A stretch of 64,000 nucleotides of DNA from Cephalotrichum gorgonifer (GCA_900312665.1 ONZQ02000006.1:1886209-1950208), one strand, 5' to 3'; positions 42,196-53,816 are shown, counted from the stretch's first letter. Made by a program: numbers and translations. The notes: generated from the letters alone by a model not told the origin.

Positions 42196-45100
42196 CTTGG
42201 TGTCGGTGGGCTATTTTCCGTTGGTGGAGCTGGTATACCGGGACGGCTGGGTAGGTGGTCGGGGCTGAGGCTGTTCCGCTTGATGAAGAAGGGGAGCTGG
42301 CGCGTGAGGTTGTCGGTGCTGGGGAATGCTTGACAGACGAGCGGCGTTGAGGTTGGTTTATATATCCAATCACCCGGATACGAGGCTTGTCATTTTTTAT
42401 TTCAGTCAGGGAGGCAAATTGCTTGCACGTGGCTTTGCGGGGTGGACTGTAGGGGGAGGATAAAAAAAGCAAGGGAAAAGAAAAAAAAATAAATTAAGAA
42501 GGGTCCTAAGAATAGGGGTGGGTAATCACGACGAGAGCTCGGAGCCACGGGAGGCGGAATGTGGTGAGAAAAGGGGGGGCGTGTAAGGCAAGGGGGTGTG
42601 TGTACTTGTAAGTGCGGACAGTCACATTGCATCTATCGCGGGCGTCGGTGTGTGATGCTTCCCAAGCCCCGGGTTACTTGTACTTTCCCGAAAGGTGAGT
42701 GGCAGTAAGATTTCCTGGGCATGTCTTTTTTTTTGATGACGTCCACACCGGGAGTGTAAGAATTTCCTCCAATGGGTTGGTGCGTGGATGAATCGGGATG
42801 ATGTTGGAATGGTGGTGGTGTAACTACGGGGTTGGGGAATGCTCCTCCTTTTGGTCAGCTCCCAGGGGCACTGTTGGTTGGGGGTTTCGCCCTGTCTCCA
42901 TCAGCTGACGAAAGGGGGCAGACAATGTCGCTGGTGCTGAGTGAGACCCAGCCTCAAAGGTGTCTCGCAAGGGAGAGCAGGGGGAGGGGGAGGGGCCTCC
43001 AGTGAATTTCCTTTTTTGAATCCCCGGGCGGCGGGCATATGCGGAGATTATTAATATCCAGCTGTGGCAGTAGGTAAGGAGGAGTGGCATCACGGATGGT
43101 GAGGAGAAATTTTGACCGGGAGAAGGGGGGGTGACTTTTGCCGGCCACGCCCTTACGTGGAGCAAGCACACCCGTTGCGTTTCTCTCTCGATGGCCTCGT
43201 CCACATAGACTATTTCGCTTCGAGAATACGAGGGATCGGCGAGTCGGGGAATTGGGTAGCAAGCGGAGTTGAGCCCCGGCGGGGCCGTAGCTTCCGTCAA
43301 TCGTCGCGATCTCCACGTATGTCAGGGGTATTAAATGTCTCCCCGGGTTTTTCCCCCTCTCTCTCTTTTGAGTAAGATCTTGCATAGGACACCACATCGG
43401 ACACCGCATTGGCATTCCCTATTCGGGGGGATTGTTCCTCCTCGTCTTATGCCCAGGTGGCCTACCCGTCCAATACTACGGGCGTCATTTAATACCCTTC
43501 CCGGGAAGACGCCGATCCGGATAATGTACGGCGTATTTCTTTACCACAATTCCGGGTGGCGTGTCGTTTTCTCGGGACCTCGTCGTCTGCTGCGGCATGG
43601 GGTGGGGCGGGACGGGAAAGTCGAAGATCGTCGGGCCTTCGCGTTGGCTGACTGGGATAACTGTACTTGTATGCCAAGTCCCATGCTCAATGTTTGGTGC
43701 GGTTCAAAGGCCAGCCCCCCCTTCCCTCCCCCCTTCCCTCCCCCCCTTTTCCCTCTTTTCCTATGGTTTGTTTGGTTTGCGATGTCTTGTTCATCTAATC
43801 TCACGTCTCGGCTCCATTGAATTTAACCTCAGACCCGCTTTTTTCCTCGGGCCCTTGTGGGGAACGAAGATCTATTTTTAGAGTTGGAGGGAAAGACCAT
43901 GGAATGCTTATGTTGTTTTGGAGTGGGCAAAGTAGTATTATTATGTTCCTACATCGGAGAAACATGAAGGTCGGGCCAGCGCCCGCCCTGAGCTCACTGG
44001 AAACGACGGAAAACACTCGTCGAGAGGGTGTACAAAGAATGAAGTACTGTGAGCCCCCGCACAGTCGAGTGGACCTCAAACCACACGCGGGTGTTCCGAT
44101 TGAGTTAGGGGCGATCGGCAAGCCTGCAGGTTATTTCTACGACGATTTATTTTCTTGTAAGGGATAAATGTATGCCCGGTTTTTTTTTTGCTCCTTGAAT
44201 TGGGGTGATGGGAGCCCGTTAGATAGAATTAAATTGAACCCGCGGCGCGTGAGGACCCTTTGGCGAGCCAATTCCTCACTCAAAAGTGCCTTGCGAAGCG
44301 TCGTATATATTATTCCACGTGCTATTCCTGGAACCATCAATTCAAACGCAACTTGGTGAAGTACATCGAAACTGGCGCTCATGTTACATGCGAAAAAGTC
44401 TGCATATTGCAACTGTGTTTTCCATCCGCTTTACTCCCACAAACGGCCATCTCCGCGTAGCTGCAGGCGAGATCATGCAACTGACGTAATCAAGCATATC
44501 GAATCGTATCATCACGCTCATAGACTCGAAACTTGGGGCCGTCTTGAGATCCAAACTGTCTTGAACGTGAGCCAGTTATAGGCTTCGGATGGCATAAGCC
44601 GGAGTGGCGGGTCTGATGAGGGTCATCCTCGTTCCCGTTGCCCTTTCGGGATGATGGGTGCATCTTGTGAAACCACTCCCCGGAGAGGACGAGGGGCTGA
44701 GGAGGCAGTTCTGATGCCATGATGTTAGATTGATGATGACTCCCTAAAGTGTTGATTAATCACGAGCGCCTCGAGGGTGGTTTCGGAGCTATTATGGTTT
44801 GGACAATACGAGGCTTATGACGACGCCGTAGGGTAGGGCTTGGCTTGACCGCCAGTCTTACCCGAATTGGCATTCCCACCATCCACGCGACGCGGGTTGG
44901 ACATAAGACGCCAAGATGACAAGGGGAAGTCAGAGAGACAGTCTAGCTCTTTCAGCTTCCGTTCGCGAACGACGCCATTGGACCCCTTCTGATTACATGG
45001 CGCAACCTCAGGCACCCTGTGCTTTTTGTTTTCCCCGCTATGCTTCCCATATCAGCCCATCCAAGGACTATAATTTGTATGTCTCACCGGCCGATTCTAT

Positions 45101-47135
45101 AGCTGTAAGCTTCATCGGAAAATGGATCTTACTTTTATGGTAGGTATGCCACTACCCCGACGGTATTGGTGGGAATCTACACGGAGTCCGCGCCCATTCG
45201 CGCAGATCATCTCATTTGGCCAAGGTCTCTGCACAGCCATTTACTTCCCTTGGCACTCCTGCGAGGAGACTGAAAAGGTTCAGAATGCAACGGGGCATGC
45301 CTAGTATCTTCGGTCCGGGAGTCATAGCCACAATGCCTTAGTAAGGCATTGGTTTCGCGCATACATGGCTGGCTTGAGGTAAGGTATCGGGTGTGATGAT
45401 GTAGTATCAGAGGAAAATTGTCTTAGGCTTGTCAAGACGGGCTTAGACTTGCTCCGAGTACCGAAGGGCGGCCTTGGTCAAGTACCGCACACGGATATAG
45501 CTACGACAACACTTACCGCGGCTCTACGTACGATAAATAGCTCTTTTGGAAGCACAGGCTTTATTATCTACAAAAAGGTATCTCGTAAGTAGGCGTCCCG
45601 AAATCTTGACTAGCTGGGTGTTTAGAGATGTACCTGCGTACTTGGAAGACAGGGAGAATTCGCCTAAGAGTCAGGCCGAGTTGAACATGGGCAGCCAGGG
45701 GCCATAAGCGGATGGAAATCAAACCGTTACAGTCCAAAAGCAACTGTCCCTGGTTGGAGGGAAGTTTATCGTCCAGAACAGGGCTGGGTTTTCTAGGGTT
45801 GCCGTATTCACCTCTGTAGATCATATACCTTTTCGTTCGAATAGGTGTTAAGAAAAAGATCCCACATTTTGATACGCGAGTCGACGTGACAGATAGAGAA
45901 CGACGTCATTAACATATCCCGTATTAGCCGCCCCCTTGTGGCGGACTTCTGGAACAACTTCCCTCGCGACTGTAAATGACGTGGTGGGGCCTCTCCTCTC
46001 GGTAATATATTAACTAGACCCGGGAGGCGTGGCAAACAAGGACCCTGACCTCTCAAAAAATCAAGACACGGAGTACCAGGATGGGCACCCCGCGCCCGAC
46101 CACAAACTAAATAAATTGCACGTACTAATTATAGCGCTGCTCTCGAATTCTTCAATTGGGCGTGGTCCTTTTGAAACGGGACCTCCACTAACACCATGAT
46201 GGAACCATGCCACGGCCGATCCATGCCTCCTCTTGCCAATCGTACCCAACGAAAGCCATACAGCAGCTGTCACATATCACGAGATCCAACAGGCTACGAT
46301 GGAGGCCACCCTTCCTCTGCCTTGTATCTTAGAGGGCTACATCACACCCTGCGCGGTACCGTAGATCAAGGACTTCGAGGTTGAATATGGCCAGATTGCA
46401 CTTTGTTTTTCCGCACGGGGCCTTGTGCTCAAGTTGGTTTTTTGTTCCGTAACCCCATTGAAATTAAACGAGCTCGCCGCCAAGAAGATACGGAACAACC
46501 CTCCAACTGCAACGCACGCCCTCCACGCCCGTTCATGGAGCCCTCGTCGGCGAGACCGGATGGGACTGCAACGGACACAGTCCTACAGCTAAATGAGCTG
46601 CGGCCAAGTTTATTGACTGGTATATGTTGGCAGCCAGCCATAGTTGGTGCAAATAGTTACTCTACAGCTAAGCCACAAAGGTTCTCAGTCAAACTGAATA
46701 TGCCACGGAGAAACTCCACTCCGGGGTTGGTACTCTTGGAAATGATGGCTTCAAAGTCCCCCCCCTTGGCTATCGGCTGCCTGAGCTCCTCTAATCAGAA
46801 AGACAAGGCGTACTTGTCCTGCGTGAAGGCACAACGCTCCCTCTCTCACTTTACCGGTGGAAATATTGTCAATGCCTTCGGTTCCTTCTAGGTCCTCGGA
46901 GAGAGGACTCCTTGTCTGTCACGCAGATTTGTATAATTGAAGTACTCTCAATCATGTTGGTGTTGGCTACATTAACAGCCAGTGTCCGTGTTCCATCAAT
47001 ACCGCCACTGAGCACGCCCGGTATAAAGTGAGGTTAGAGAGCTCGAATGTTGCATCGGACAGAGAGCCCATGGCCAAAGTACAAGAGTGGTGGGCAACTG
47101 AGCGTGCTATCTATCTTCTTCGACCTCATCGCCTA
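42196..47135. other. 4.9-kb gene-poor region
   Basis: This is the longest gap in the window. Only short frames occur. Two minus-strand frames, 45824-45564 (NPRKPSPVLDDKLPSNQGQ) and 44412-44137 (FELMVPGIARGIIYTTLRKA), and one at about 46890-46690, look mildly protein-like but match nothing I know and lack splice-joined partners. They may be gene relics. No transposon ends, long repeats or RNA genes were recognised. Confidence 0.4.
42357..42370 (-). promoter_or_regulatory. TATA box with adjacent CCAAT motif
   Basis: On the minus strand TATATAAA (42364-42357) lies about 160 bp before the ATG of the cysteine-repeat gene, and a CCAAT pentamer (plus orientation) sits at 42366-42370. The position is right for a core promoter with a long 5' UTR. 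This is motif evidence only. Confidence 0.4.
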
Positions 47136-47986
47136 TCACTTCGGGCTATCTTTTATTGCCGCTAATACCTCGCTCCCTTTCCTGACGATGCGCGAGTTTT
47201 CAGTGATGGGTTCCTCCCCCTCCCCATCGACGACAAGGTACGTCATGAATGCGCCTAGCTGGTCGACCCGAACTGACCAGTTCTCACCCATTACAGCGCC
47301 CATTCCTGTTATCAAACCGAGCACCCCACCGGAGGTCATTGTCTTGGGTACAACGCCCCCCGGCTTGACGATGAAGGTCCGCCATACCGCCGCGTGGTCT
47401 TTTTCGAATTGGAGGGCTTTAGTCTCGAGCAGGCCCTTAGGCGATGTCAGACCTGGATAGCGGGAGAATGGATTGGGTGGCAACGGAGTGTGTCTTACTT
47501 TGAGCTTGCGAGGCGTTTCTAGAAACCACAGCTTCTGCTCTTGATCTTGACGTACGAATTTGCCGCTGAGGTGCACACATCTGAATTGAGGTCGTGTAGG
47601 TTTTGCTTCTAGGACTCGTGCCATACTTTCTAGGAAGGTGAGGGGGTATTCAAGATCGGCTTTTCGGTCCCCTTTGTTTGTCCCCATGGCCCTTTAGATA
47701 CATAGTTAGTACAGGAAACGCTAAAGTGTGTCTTTGAAGAGTATCAATCTCCGCTTTAGGCTTACCAGATCATACCAGCGGCGTCTACATGGGCTTGTAA
47801 TACATCTTCTGGCCAAGTAGCGAAGTCCTTGAGCAGCACAGACTCGAGCTTCGGATGGGAGGACACAGCTGTGGGTAGATCCCGGCGACTGAAGGCTACG
47901 ACGCTAGAGATAGCTGGGTGGGCGAGCACTTGCGTGAGAGCCTCGCTTCCGATCATACCACTTGCCCCAACGATGAGGATTTTCAT
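47136..47986 (-). CDS. atypical short-chain dehydrogenase (NAD(P)-binding, NmrA/YbjT-like)
   Basis: Three exons (47986-47766, 47691-47499, 47435-47136; introns 47692-47765 and 47436-47498) encode 237 residues. The N-terminus MKILIVGASGMIGSEALTQVL carries the GxxGxxG dinucleotide-binding motif, followed by SSVVAFSRRDL at the end of the second strand. Later blocks are MIWAMGTNKGD, FRCVHLSGKFVRQDQEQKLWFLETPRKLKGLLETKA and TFIVKPGGVVPK. The YxxxK catalytic pair of classical SDRs is not evident, so this is an atypical or extended SDR whose substrate is unknown. Both splice acceptors are AAG-type (ctaaag, ctaag) but restore family-like sequence. The ATG at 47986 is preferred over an upstream in-frame one because it starts directly at the first beta strand. 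Confidence 0.82.
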
Positions 47987-48738
47987 GACGATGGTAGTGT
48001 TTGTAATTACTGCTGGGTAGGGGTGGGCTGAAAGGTGCTCCAATGCGCTCGTCGGTATTGAAGAATCGGAATCCATTGATGTGTATTCCGGGCTGAAAGC
48101 GGAGGCCGCCCTAAATATGAGTTGCGGACTTTGGGGTTCGGCGGAGTTTGTGTGGACCGAATTCAATATCCCGGGCGGAGTTGACGGAGACCCACATTGT
48201 CCGCTGGCGGAGATTGGAAACGGCCGTGGTCACCGGAGCTAGTCTCACGGATCATGGTTGCGAACACGAATAAGACCAGCGGATATTGGGAAGGTCATAA
48301 TCGCCTACATAAGCCTCGATACTCTTCCAGCTCATCAGCTCATGTAAGAGCTGGTGGCCACCGTGGATTTAATCTGCAGCGTTCATCTGGCTGTCGTAGA
48401 CCCGCCAATATATTAGGAAGCGAAGGAAAGTTTGGTTAAAAGAAATTGCAAGGTCTGCGAGGATTCGTAACCCTCAGCTGCTAGCGTTATTCCGCAGTTT
48501 AAACACGGGCTACCTCGCCCCGGGATCGTATCCCGTGCGCCACATGCCGTGCGCCGCATTCCGGGCGCCGCATGCGGCCATTACTTTCTTGGGTTCACAT
48601 TCCAATACTACACGTGGTTCGACCCGTCTAGATAGTTGTATTTAAATTAAGTCTCACGCCCACTTCTTGTAAACCCAAGTGGATTACCATTCTCAGCCAC
48701 TCAAGTGCCCAAGGTCAGTAAATATTAAAGATACTACT
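47987..48738. other. intergenic, divergent promoter region with short tandem repeat
   Basis: This spacer separates divergent genes. It contains a perfect short palindrome CGGGAT-cgt-ATCCCG at 48521-48535 followed directly by three imperfect 14-bp repeats. No gene was seen. Confidence 0.45.
48535..48576 (+). repeat. three imperfect 14-bp tandem repeats
   Basis: Units at 48535-48548, 48549-48562 and 48563-48576 read GTGCGCCACATGCC, GTGCGCCGCATTCC and GGGCGCCGCATGCG. They are GC-rich in an otherwise AT-richer stretch, about 160-200 bp before the start of the 248-aa gene. Confidence 0.6.
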
Positions 48739-49485
48739 ATGCCCAAGCTGAATGAAGATTTTGTGGCCTCTATTGCCCAATCTCTTAACCAGGCCGGCGT
48801 TGCTTGCGTTTTATGGGGCCATTTTCTTCTTCCCGTCCACGGGGTATTCTATGAGGGTCCCGAGGGCTTTGGTCTGAGACACGAGCCGTCAGCTGATTTC
48901 GTGGTTCCAAACCGTCTTCTCACTAGGGCGGAGGCGACTTTGAGACGGCGAGATGACCTGGACGACTGCTCCGCTATTACAGAATGCACAACGTCCTCCA
49001 ATTTACGAGTGATACCGCGTCCTAACGCCCATTTTCATATAAGGGGCACTAAGTTCACTGTGAATCTCTTCTACCAGTCTGAAACACTGTGGTGTCTGCC
49101 GGACCTGAGCGCCGGTCTTCTAAACCTGCGAACGGCCTATGATCCCGGCGACTTCATTCTCGCATCAAAGTGCACGGCTCTCCCAGAAAAGCTACCGGGA
49201 CGCCGGTGGGGAGCGTTCCGGGAAGATCAGTATCCCGTCGTGGTGCCTGTTGCCCATCGGCTTCTGGAGGCCTACATGCGGCTGCATGCGCGTCATGCTA
49301 AGTCTACCGACCGTAAATTTACCATAGACATGATGTGTTACATGGCGTTCCGAGTCGATAGGTACAATGTGTTGAAGCAGTTTCTGGAACCACCTTTGAG
49401 GGACTTGTATGTAGCATTTAGAGACAGTCATATGAGCGCTAAAGAGTGGACATTGGAGCTAGCACTTGCCTTGGGGGAGGTATAG
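48739..49485 (+). CDS. uncharacterised fungal protein, possible nucleotidyltransferase-like fold
   Basis: A single exon encodes 248 residues from the ATG at 48739; upstream in frame there is only a GTG. The layout NEDFVASIAQSLNQAGVACVLWG, HGVFYEGPEGFG and SADFVVPNRLLTRAEATLRR resembles Pezizomycotina proteins in which a person-of-the-family pattern (helix, WG strand, then a DhxhhhP strand) suggests a nucleotidyltransferase-like core. PNAHFHIRGTKFTVNLFYQSETLWCLPD and VPVAHRLLEAYMRLHARH follow. The paired acidic catalytic residues of active transferases are not obvious. There is no signal peptide or membrane segment. The fold is inference and the function unknown. Codon use is less GC-biased than in the left half of the window. 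Confidence 0.65.
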   Translation: MPKLNEDFVASIAQSLNQAGVACVLWGHFLLPVHGVFYEGPEGFGLRHEPSADFVVPNRLLTRAEATLRRRDDLDDCSAITECTTSSNLRVIPRPNAHFHIRGTKFTVNLFYQSETLWCLPDLSAGLLNLRTAYDPGDFILASKCTALPEKLPGRRWGAFREDQYPVVVPVAHRLLEAYMRLHARHAKSTDRKFTIDMMCYMAFRVDRYNVLKQFLEPPLRDLYVAFRDSHMSAKEWTLELALALGEV

Positions 49486-49523
49486 CTTCCGACGTGAAGA
49501 GCGGTTCGGTTCATATCTTGCCA

Positions 49524-49860
49524 TCAGGTAGTTGAATGATGAGCCCCGGTAATGTTGACCGCCTCCCAGCCCTCGCCTGAAGCTTCTGGAACAAGTACGG
49601 CTGTTATATCAACTAGACCGTCTTCCACAGCGTTGCACAGCTCAATATATACTTGGGCCTGAAAGACTTCGGTTACGAATAGGTTAATAGCGACGACTAC
49701 TAGAGCCATGTTGATCTGCGGAGGGATAGCATCACAAGGGAACTGCTTGTAAACAGAGAGAAGTTCCCCAATGACATTGCGTACGTTGCAGATATGGTCC
49801 ACGAGCTTGGATTGAAGCTCGGGATTGATAATGATGCTGGCGTTTCTACCTGCGGAGGAT
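49524..49860 (-). pseudogene. open minus-strand fragment, possible gene relic
   Basis: From about 49855 down to a TGA at 49524 the minus strand is open for ~110 codons with natural-looking composition (RNASIIINPELQSKLVDHIC, then NVRNVIGELLSVYKQF and AVEDGLVDITAVLVPEASG). It has a ccgcag acceptor-like site at its 5' edge but no joined upstream exon; instead the opposite-strand GH27 relic begins about 100 bp away. I do not recognise the family. It may be the 3' exon of a broken gene or chance. Confidence 0.3.
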
Positions 49861-49957
49861 AGTTATCGCTGGATTGCGAGGAAATTAGCGGTGACACGTT
49901 CTCAACTTGGGAATCGACTGTAAGTTTTCTCCTCTGGCTCTGGCACAAGCACATTTA

Positions 49958-50880
49958 CTGACCTTCGAAGACCTCAAGTATGACAACTGCGCTGTTCCTG
50001 AGGAGTGGTACGACAAAGGATAATATGTCCCGGAACTCTGGTTCGGTGGCAAAACAGCGAACCGTCAACTCTGTCACTCACAACTGGGCGCACGCGGGAA
50101 ACACCCGGTCTGCTTCCAACACGGCCAACCGGTTCCGATGCATGCATGATGCCCTGTTAGCCCAGGAGCGCGCCATCCAATACCTCCTTTATGCGTGGGA
50201 TCACGTCCATGTGGAGCAATGGGGGAATGAGCCCGGCCATAGTTGGCGCATGTGGGGAGATATCCAGCCGGACTGGGAGGGCTACACCAGTGGTCATAGG
50301 GTTTAATACTCATCTCGAACCATGCCAGTTTCTTCTGGGAACAGACTGACTGCTGAGGGCATAATGACTGGGACATGTGCTAGGTTGGGAACGGCAACTT
50401 GACATATGAGGGGACTAGGAGCCATTCTGCACTCTGGGTGGCGCTCAAGTGTTTACTTTTAGTCGGAACGAAGCTTCAGGGGATACACCCGGAGACACTC
50501 GACACCTTGGCGACACCTGAGTTTGTGGCTTTCAATCAGGGTCCTGTTTTGGGAGAATGCGGGGCCGTATAAGTGGGTGTTAATGCAGATGGGACAGGGA
50601 ACATTGCACATCCGGCGGAGGACTGCTTTGTAAGTCCACGCAAGGTACGCACATGGTTGGTCTCAAAACATTGGTGAGACGGATACGAGGGAGACTGTCT
50701 TTGTCATGGTCCCTGATTTGGACGCCAGAAAGAAGTATGTAGTACACATGACATGTGGACTTGAGAGGACATGGGCGTTTTCAAAGATTCCGTCGCTGTC
50801 GATATCAAGTCTTATGGCACTATGACACTCCGGGTCAATGACCTGAAGTCTACTGAGAATAAATCGGAATAGTAATTATT
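49958..50880 (+). pseudogene. GH27 alpha-galactosidase, 5'-truncated and decayed
   Basis: Separate frames on the plus strand carry consecutive GH27 blocks. DLKYDNCAVPEEWYDKG (from ~49963) is the nucleophile strand (KYDNC) and ends in TAA. MHDALLAQERAIQYLLYAWDHVHVEQWGNEPGHSWRMWGDI (50140-50265 region) covers the substrate-binding part. GNGNLTYEG, then LWVALKCLL and VAFNQGPVLGE (50385-50560) are the end of the barrel, followed by a stop and VGVNADGTGNIAHPAED from the C-terminal beta domain, and finally PDLDARKKYVVHMTCG. At least two in-frame stops and several frameshifts separate them, and everything before the nucleophile region is missing. Intact enzymes are secreted and remove terminal alpha-galactose from galactomannan and raffinose-type sugars. 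Confidence 0.72.
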
Positions 50881-50932
50881 CATTATTGTGGGGGGTATAA
50901 ATATAGCCAACTCCAAACGCGGCGCATTTCCG

Positions 50933-52517
50933 TCATACGTCCTCCTCCCTTCGATCGCTAACCCACTCCCTCCTGATCGTATCGAATTCCCTCATTGGCG
51001 TATCGCTGTCATCATCCCGAATGCCATACTCCACAGTGTAAGACTTAGTGCATGCTATACTACTGTGGTACGCGTCGGTCGCACGCTCATCCACGATAGA
51101 GTCAACCCGTGCAGCATTACCCCGGTGCGAGGAGGATCCCTGGTGGGGGATTGAGCGGGATCGGGATCCCGGGTAGTTGTCCTTGCCGCTGACATAGCCC
51201 CTGTTCGTTGTGCCCTCTCTGAAGATCTTGAATGCCTTGACCAGGGCCATTCGGATGGTCGGCATGCACGCGCAGATGAGGCCGACGTTTACTTCGATGG
51301 CGGACCATTTCGTGATCGCCGCGTTTTCCCACGTGGGGTTGTCTTGGTCCATGGTAAAGTGGACGATCGACTGAAGGCGCAGAACGCTGACGATAGTTAC
51401 ACTAGGAGGCAAGGTAATGTTAGAGTCTCATGTTGGCGAGGAAAAATAGAGGATGGGGACGAGGTACTTACAAGGCGCCAACAGCAAACATTATGCCAAC
51501 GGCAACCTTCCTCTTCCAATGCATTTGCATCTTACGAAGCTGGCTTATCGGGATCGCCAGTATCCAAACATCAAACATGATGCTGATGATAGCGTTTGCC
51601 CAGGCAAGCGCATTATTATTGACACAGCTTCCCTCGTGCTCCCCGTCCCACTTTGTCCAGAAGTAGCTGATAGGCCGGCACTGGAATATACCTGCCAGTA
51701 TGAAAGCGACTCCGAACAAGCCGTTCAAGATGAGCGTAGCCCATAGGACACGCCGGGTCGTCACTCCCACGAAGATGTGAAGGTAAAGAAACAAGAAGAT
51801 CGTCTTCAGGAGAGCGATCTCCGCGAAATAGCAGACCTCCATGATGTAGAAGAAGTATCCGAACTTCGTGATCGTGTCGAATGGGAGGGTCCAGACGTCC
51901 TTTCCGAGGCCAACGGGGATGATGCCGTGGGCTATTATGATCGTTTGAGGCACGCCGAGCAGGATGAGTATAAGGGTGAACCAGTCGTCCATTTCCCAGC
52001 CTAGTCTCATCCACAGCCTATAGACGAGACGGAACAGCACGACGACACCTGTGATAGTGCCGAAGGTGGCGACCAAGACATAGAGCGGTCTGCTGCTGTC
52101 ACGGACGGGAGCCTGGCAAATTGTCTGTGTCGCATTCTTCGTGGCTATTCGCAGCTGTGTCAGCTATCCGATGTAGGTATCCTGTAGGGTGTGCAGGTAT
52201 TACGTACTGAGGGACTCTTTAACCGTGCAGGTCGCCTTCACACAAATCGTGACCTCCTTCAACAAAACTTCATCTTCGCAGATACAGGGCTGGTCCGTGA
52301 GCGAGCACTGGGATTCGACAATTGAAGTCACGAGGCATTGTAGCTGAGCCCGGCGTCAGGATGTCTGCTCCAGTTCCTTGGATATTCCCCAGGGACCCCC
52401 TTCACTTACCGCGCAGTCCGGGAGGAGAGCCGTTGCGTCAGATATGCCCGACGCATCAGCGCCTCGAAAACCGCCGAGACTCAGCAGCGCAAGGCCGGAC
52501 AGAAGCCAAAATCTCAT
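50933..52517 (-). CDS. CFEM-domain PTH11-like seven-transmembrane receptor
   Basis: Four exons (52517-52410, 52343-52208, 52144-51472, 51401-50933) encode 461 residues. A signal peptide (1-23) is followed by a CFEM domain at ~34-85: LPDC, LQCLVTS, SQCSLTDQPCICED, ICVKATCTV, then ESLTTKNATQTIC across the second junction. Seven hydrophobic segments follow from ~105 to 330, including LYVLVATFGTITGVVVLFRL, WEMDDWFTLILILLG, FYIMEVCYFAEIALLKTIFL, the CRPISYFWTKWDGEHEGSC loop and WANAIISIMFDVWILAIPIS. The cytosolic tail is Ser/Arg/Asp-rich. This architecture is specific to Pezizomycotina. The founding member, rice-blast PTH11, is needed for surface sensing and appressorium formation. CFEM domains can bind haem or be purely structural; the ligand here is unknown. 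Confidence 0.9.
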
Positions 52518-53654
52518 GATGGGGGCCTGGGTTTGAATCGATCTCAGGGTCACATCTCGAGTTGACATCCTTTCCTCGACCCACCTGCAAGACAGTGAGG
52601 TAGGGGGGGTGGGGGATTGATATAAGTCCAGAAAAGGGTTTCTAAGCGACGGGAGCGGAGCAGCTCCGCCCAATTTTTGCGGGGAAGCGGGGTGTAGTCG
52701 GAGTTACTACAACCATGAAGGTGGGTCATGGTCCAAGCACGGACCCATCAAAACCACCTTCTCCCACCGTCGTTCCATGCCCCAAAGGCAGAGTGTCTAC
52801 AGAGTAGTGCATTATGGATCTAACCTTCACTAAATGCGGAGGTGGATACAAATAGTCTGCTTGCATAGCGCTATCTAAAACCGGGGTTGTTTGACACTGC
52901 CCAGCCAGCCAAGACGATAGTTGCTCGAATCAAGACAGAAGAGTGTCACGCAAAATCCTGAGTCGGCCCGTCCAGAGAGAAGGATGAAATCTGACATCAT
53001 GCACATGCGAAAACCCTCGCTGTTATCCAAAATGATACGCACAGGGATCTATCGGGACCCACTTAGAATGCTACCGTGCAATGCCAGGGGAATAGTACGC
53101 CCGACAGGCAATCCTGGCCGACGTATGATCAGCTCGTCCACGGGTAGGGTACTTGTAGCCTGCGTCTTTGACATGGACAAGCTGGTGGTCTTGGTTTTTT
53201 TTCCTTTGCCGTTCCCGTATGGCAAGTACTTTGGTAGTATTGTAGTTGGACACCTTGGTGTCTGGACCAATGGCCAGGGGCGCTACCTGAAAGAGTGTAG
53301 GGTGCATCAGCCATGCGCCATACGCAACCTGAGTATACAGAGGTTGGGAGAAAGCATTCAATCAGTAGGTACGGGATAATCCGCTTGTAGACCAGGATCA
53401 AGGTAGAAGGCCTGAAATTTGGTAGTCCTTGTCTGCCCAGACTTGTGTGTGCCTAGCCCCGTTCGATCACCCTTTGAGGTCAATACAGCATCAAATTAGC
53501 TCTAGCAGAACCAGGCAAGTCTAGTTGTGTCCACAGGTACTAGATATTCCTTCTCATCCAGCAATCCCAGTAAACACAAGTAAACCTGGACCTGGTAGGG
53601 CGGTACATGCCCTTGTTAATACGGGAGAAGTGCCGGGGGCGATACCTGATGGAC

Positions 53655-53816
53655 ATGCTAAACTTCCAGGCAACTCTTGTGTTCGCAGTAGTGGCTAGCG
53701 CCTCTCATGGACAACGTAGTACCGGAGGGCCAACCACCGAGAAGGCAGTCGAAGTGGCGTCAAGGGTGACTAGCTCGGTTTTGAAACGGAAAATCGATAG
53801 CGTGGGCACGGACTAG
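53655..53816 (+). CDS. possible tiny secreted protein
   Basis: This frame of 53 residues starts MLNFQATLVFAVVASASHG, which has the n-h-c shape of a signal peptide, and continues QRSTGGPTTEKAVEVA to a TAG. It has no cysteines and no homologue I know. It could be a chance frame in a gene-poor region. Confidence 0.2.
   Translation: MLNFQATLVFAVVASASHGQRSTGGPTTEKAVEVASRVTSSVLKRKIDSVGTD

Noticed and set aside
46403..46891. A 162-codon plus-strand frame in the long gene-poor region
   Set aside because: No recognisable motif, no codon bias like neighbouring genes, and a similarly open minus-strand stretch covers the same bases, so neither could be preferred.
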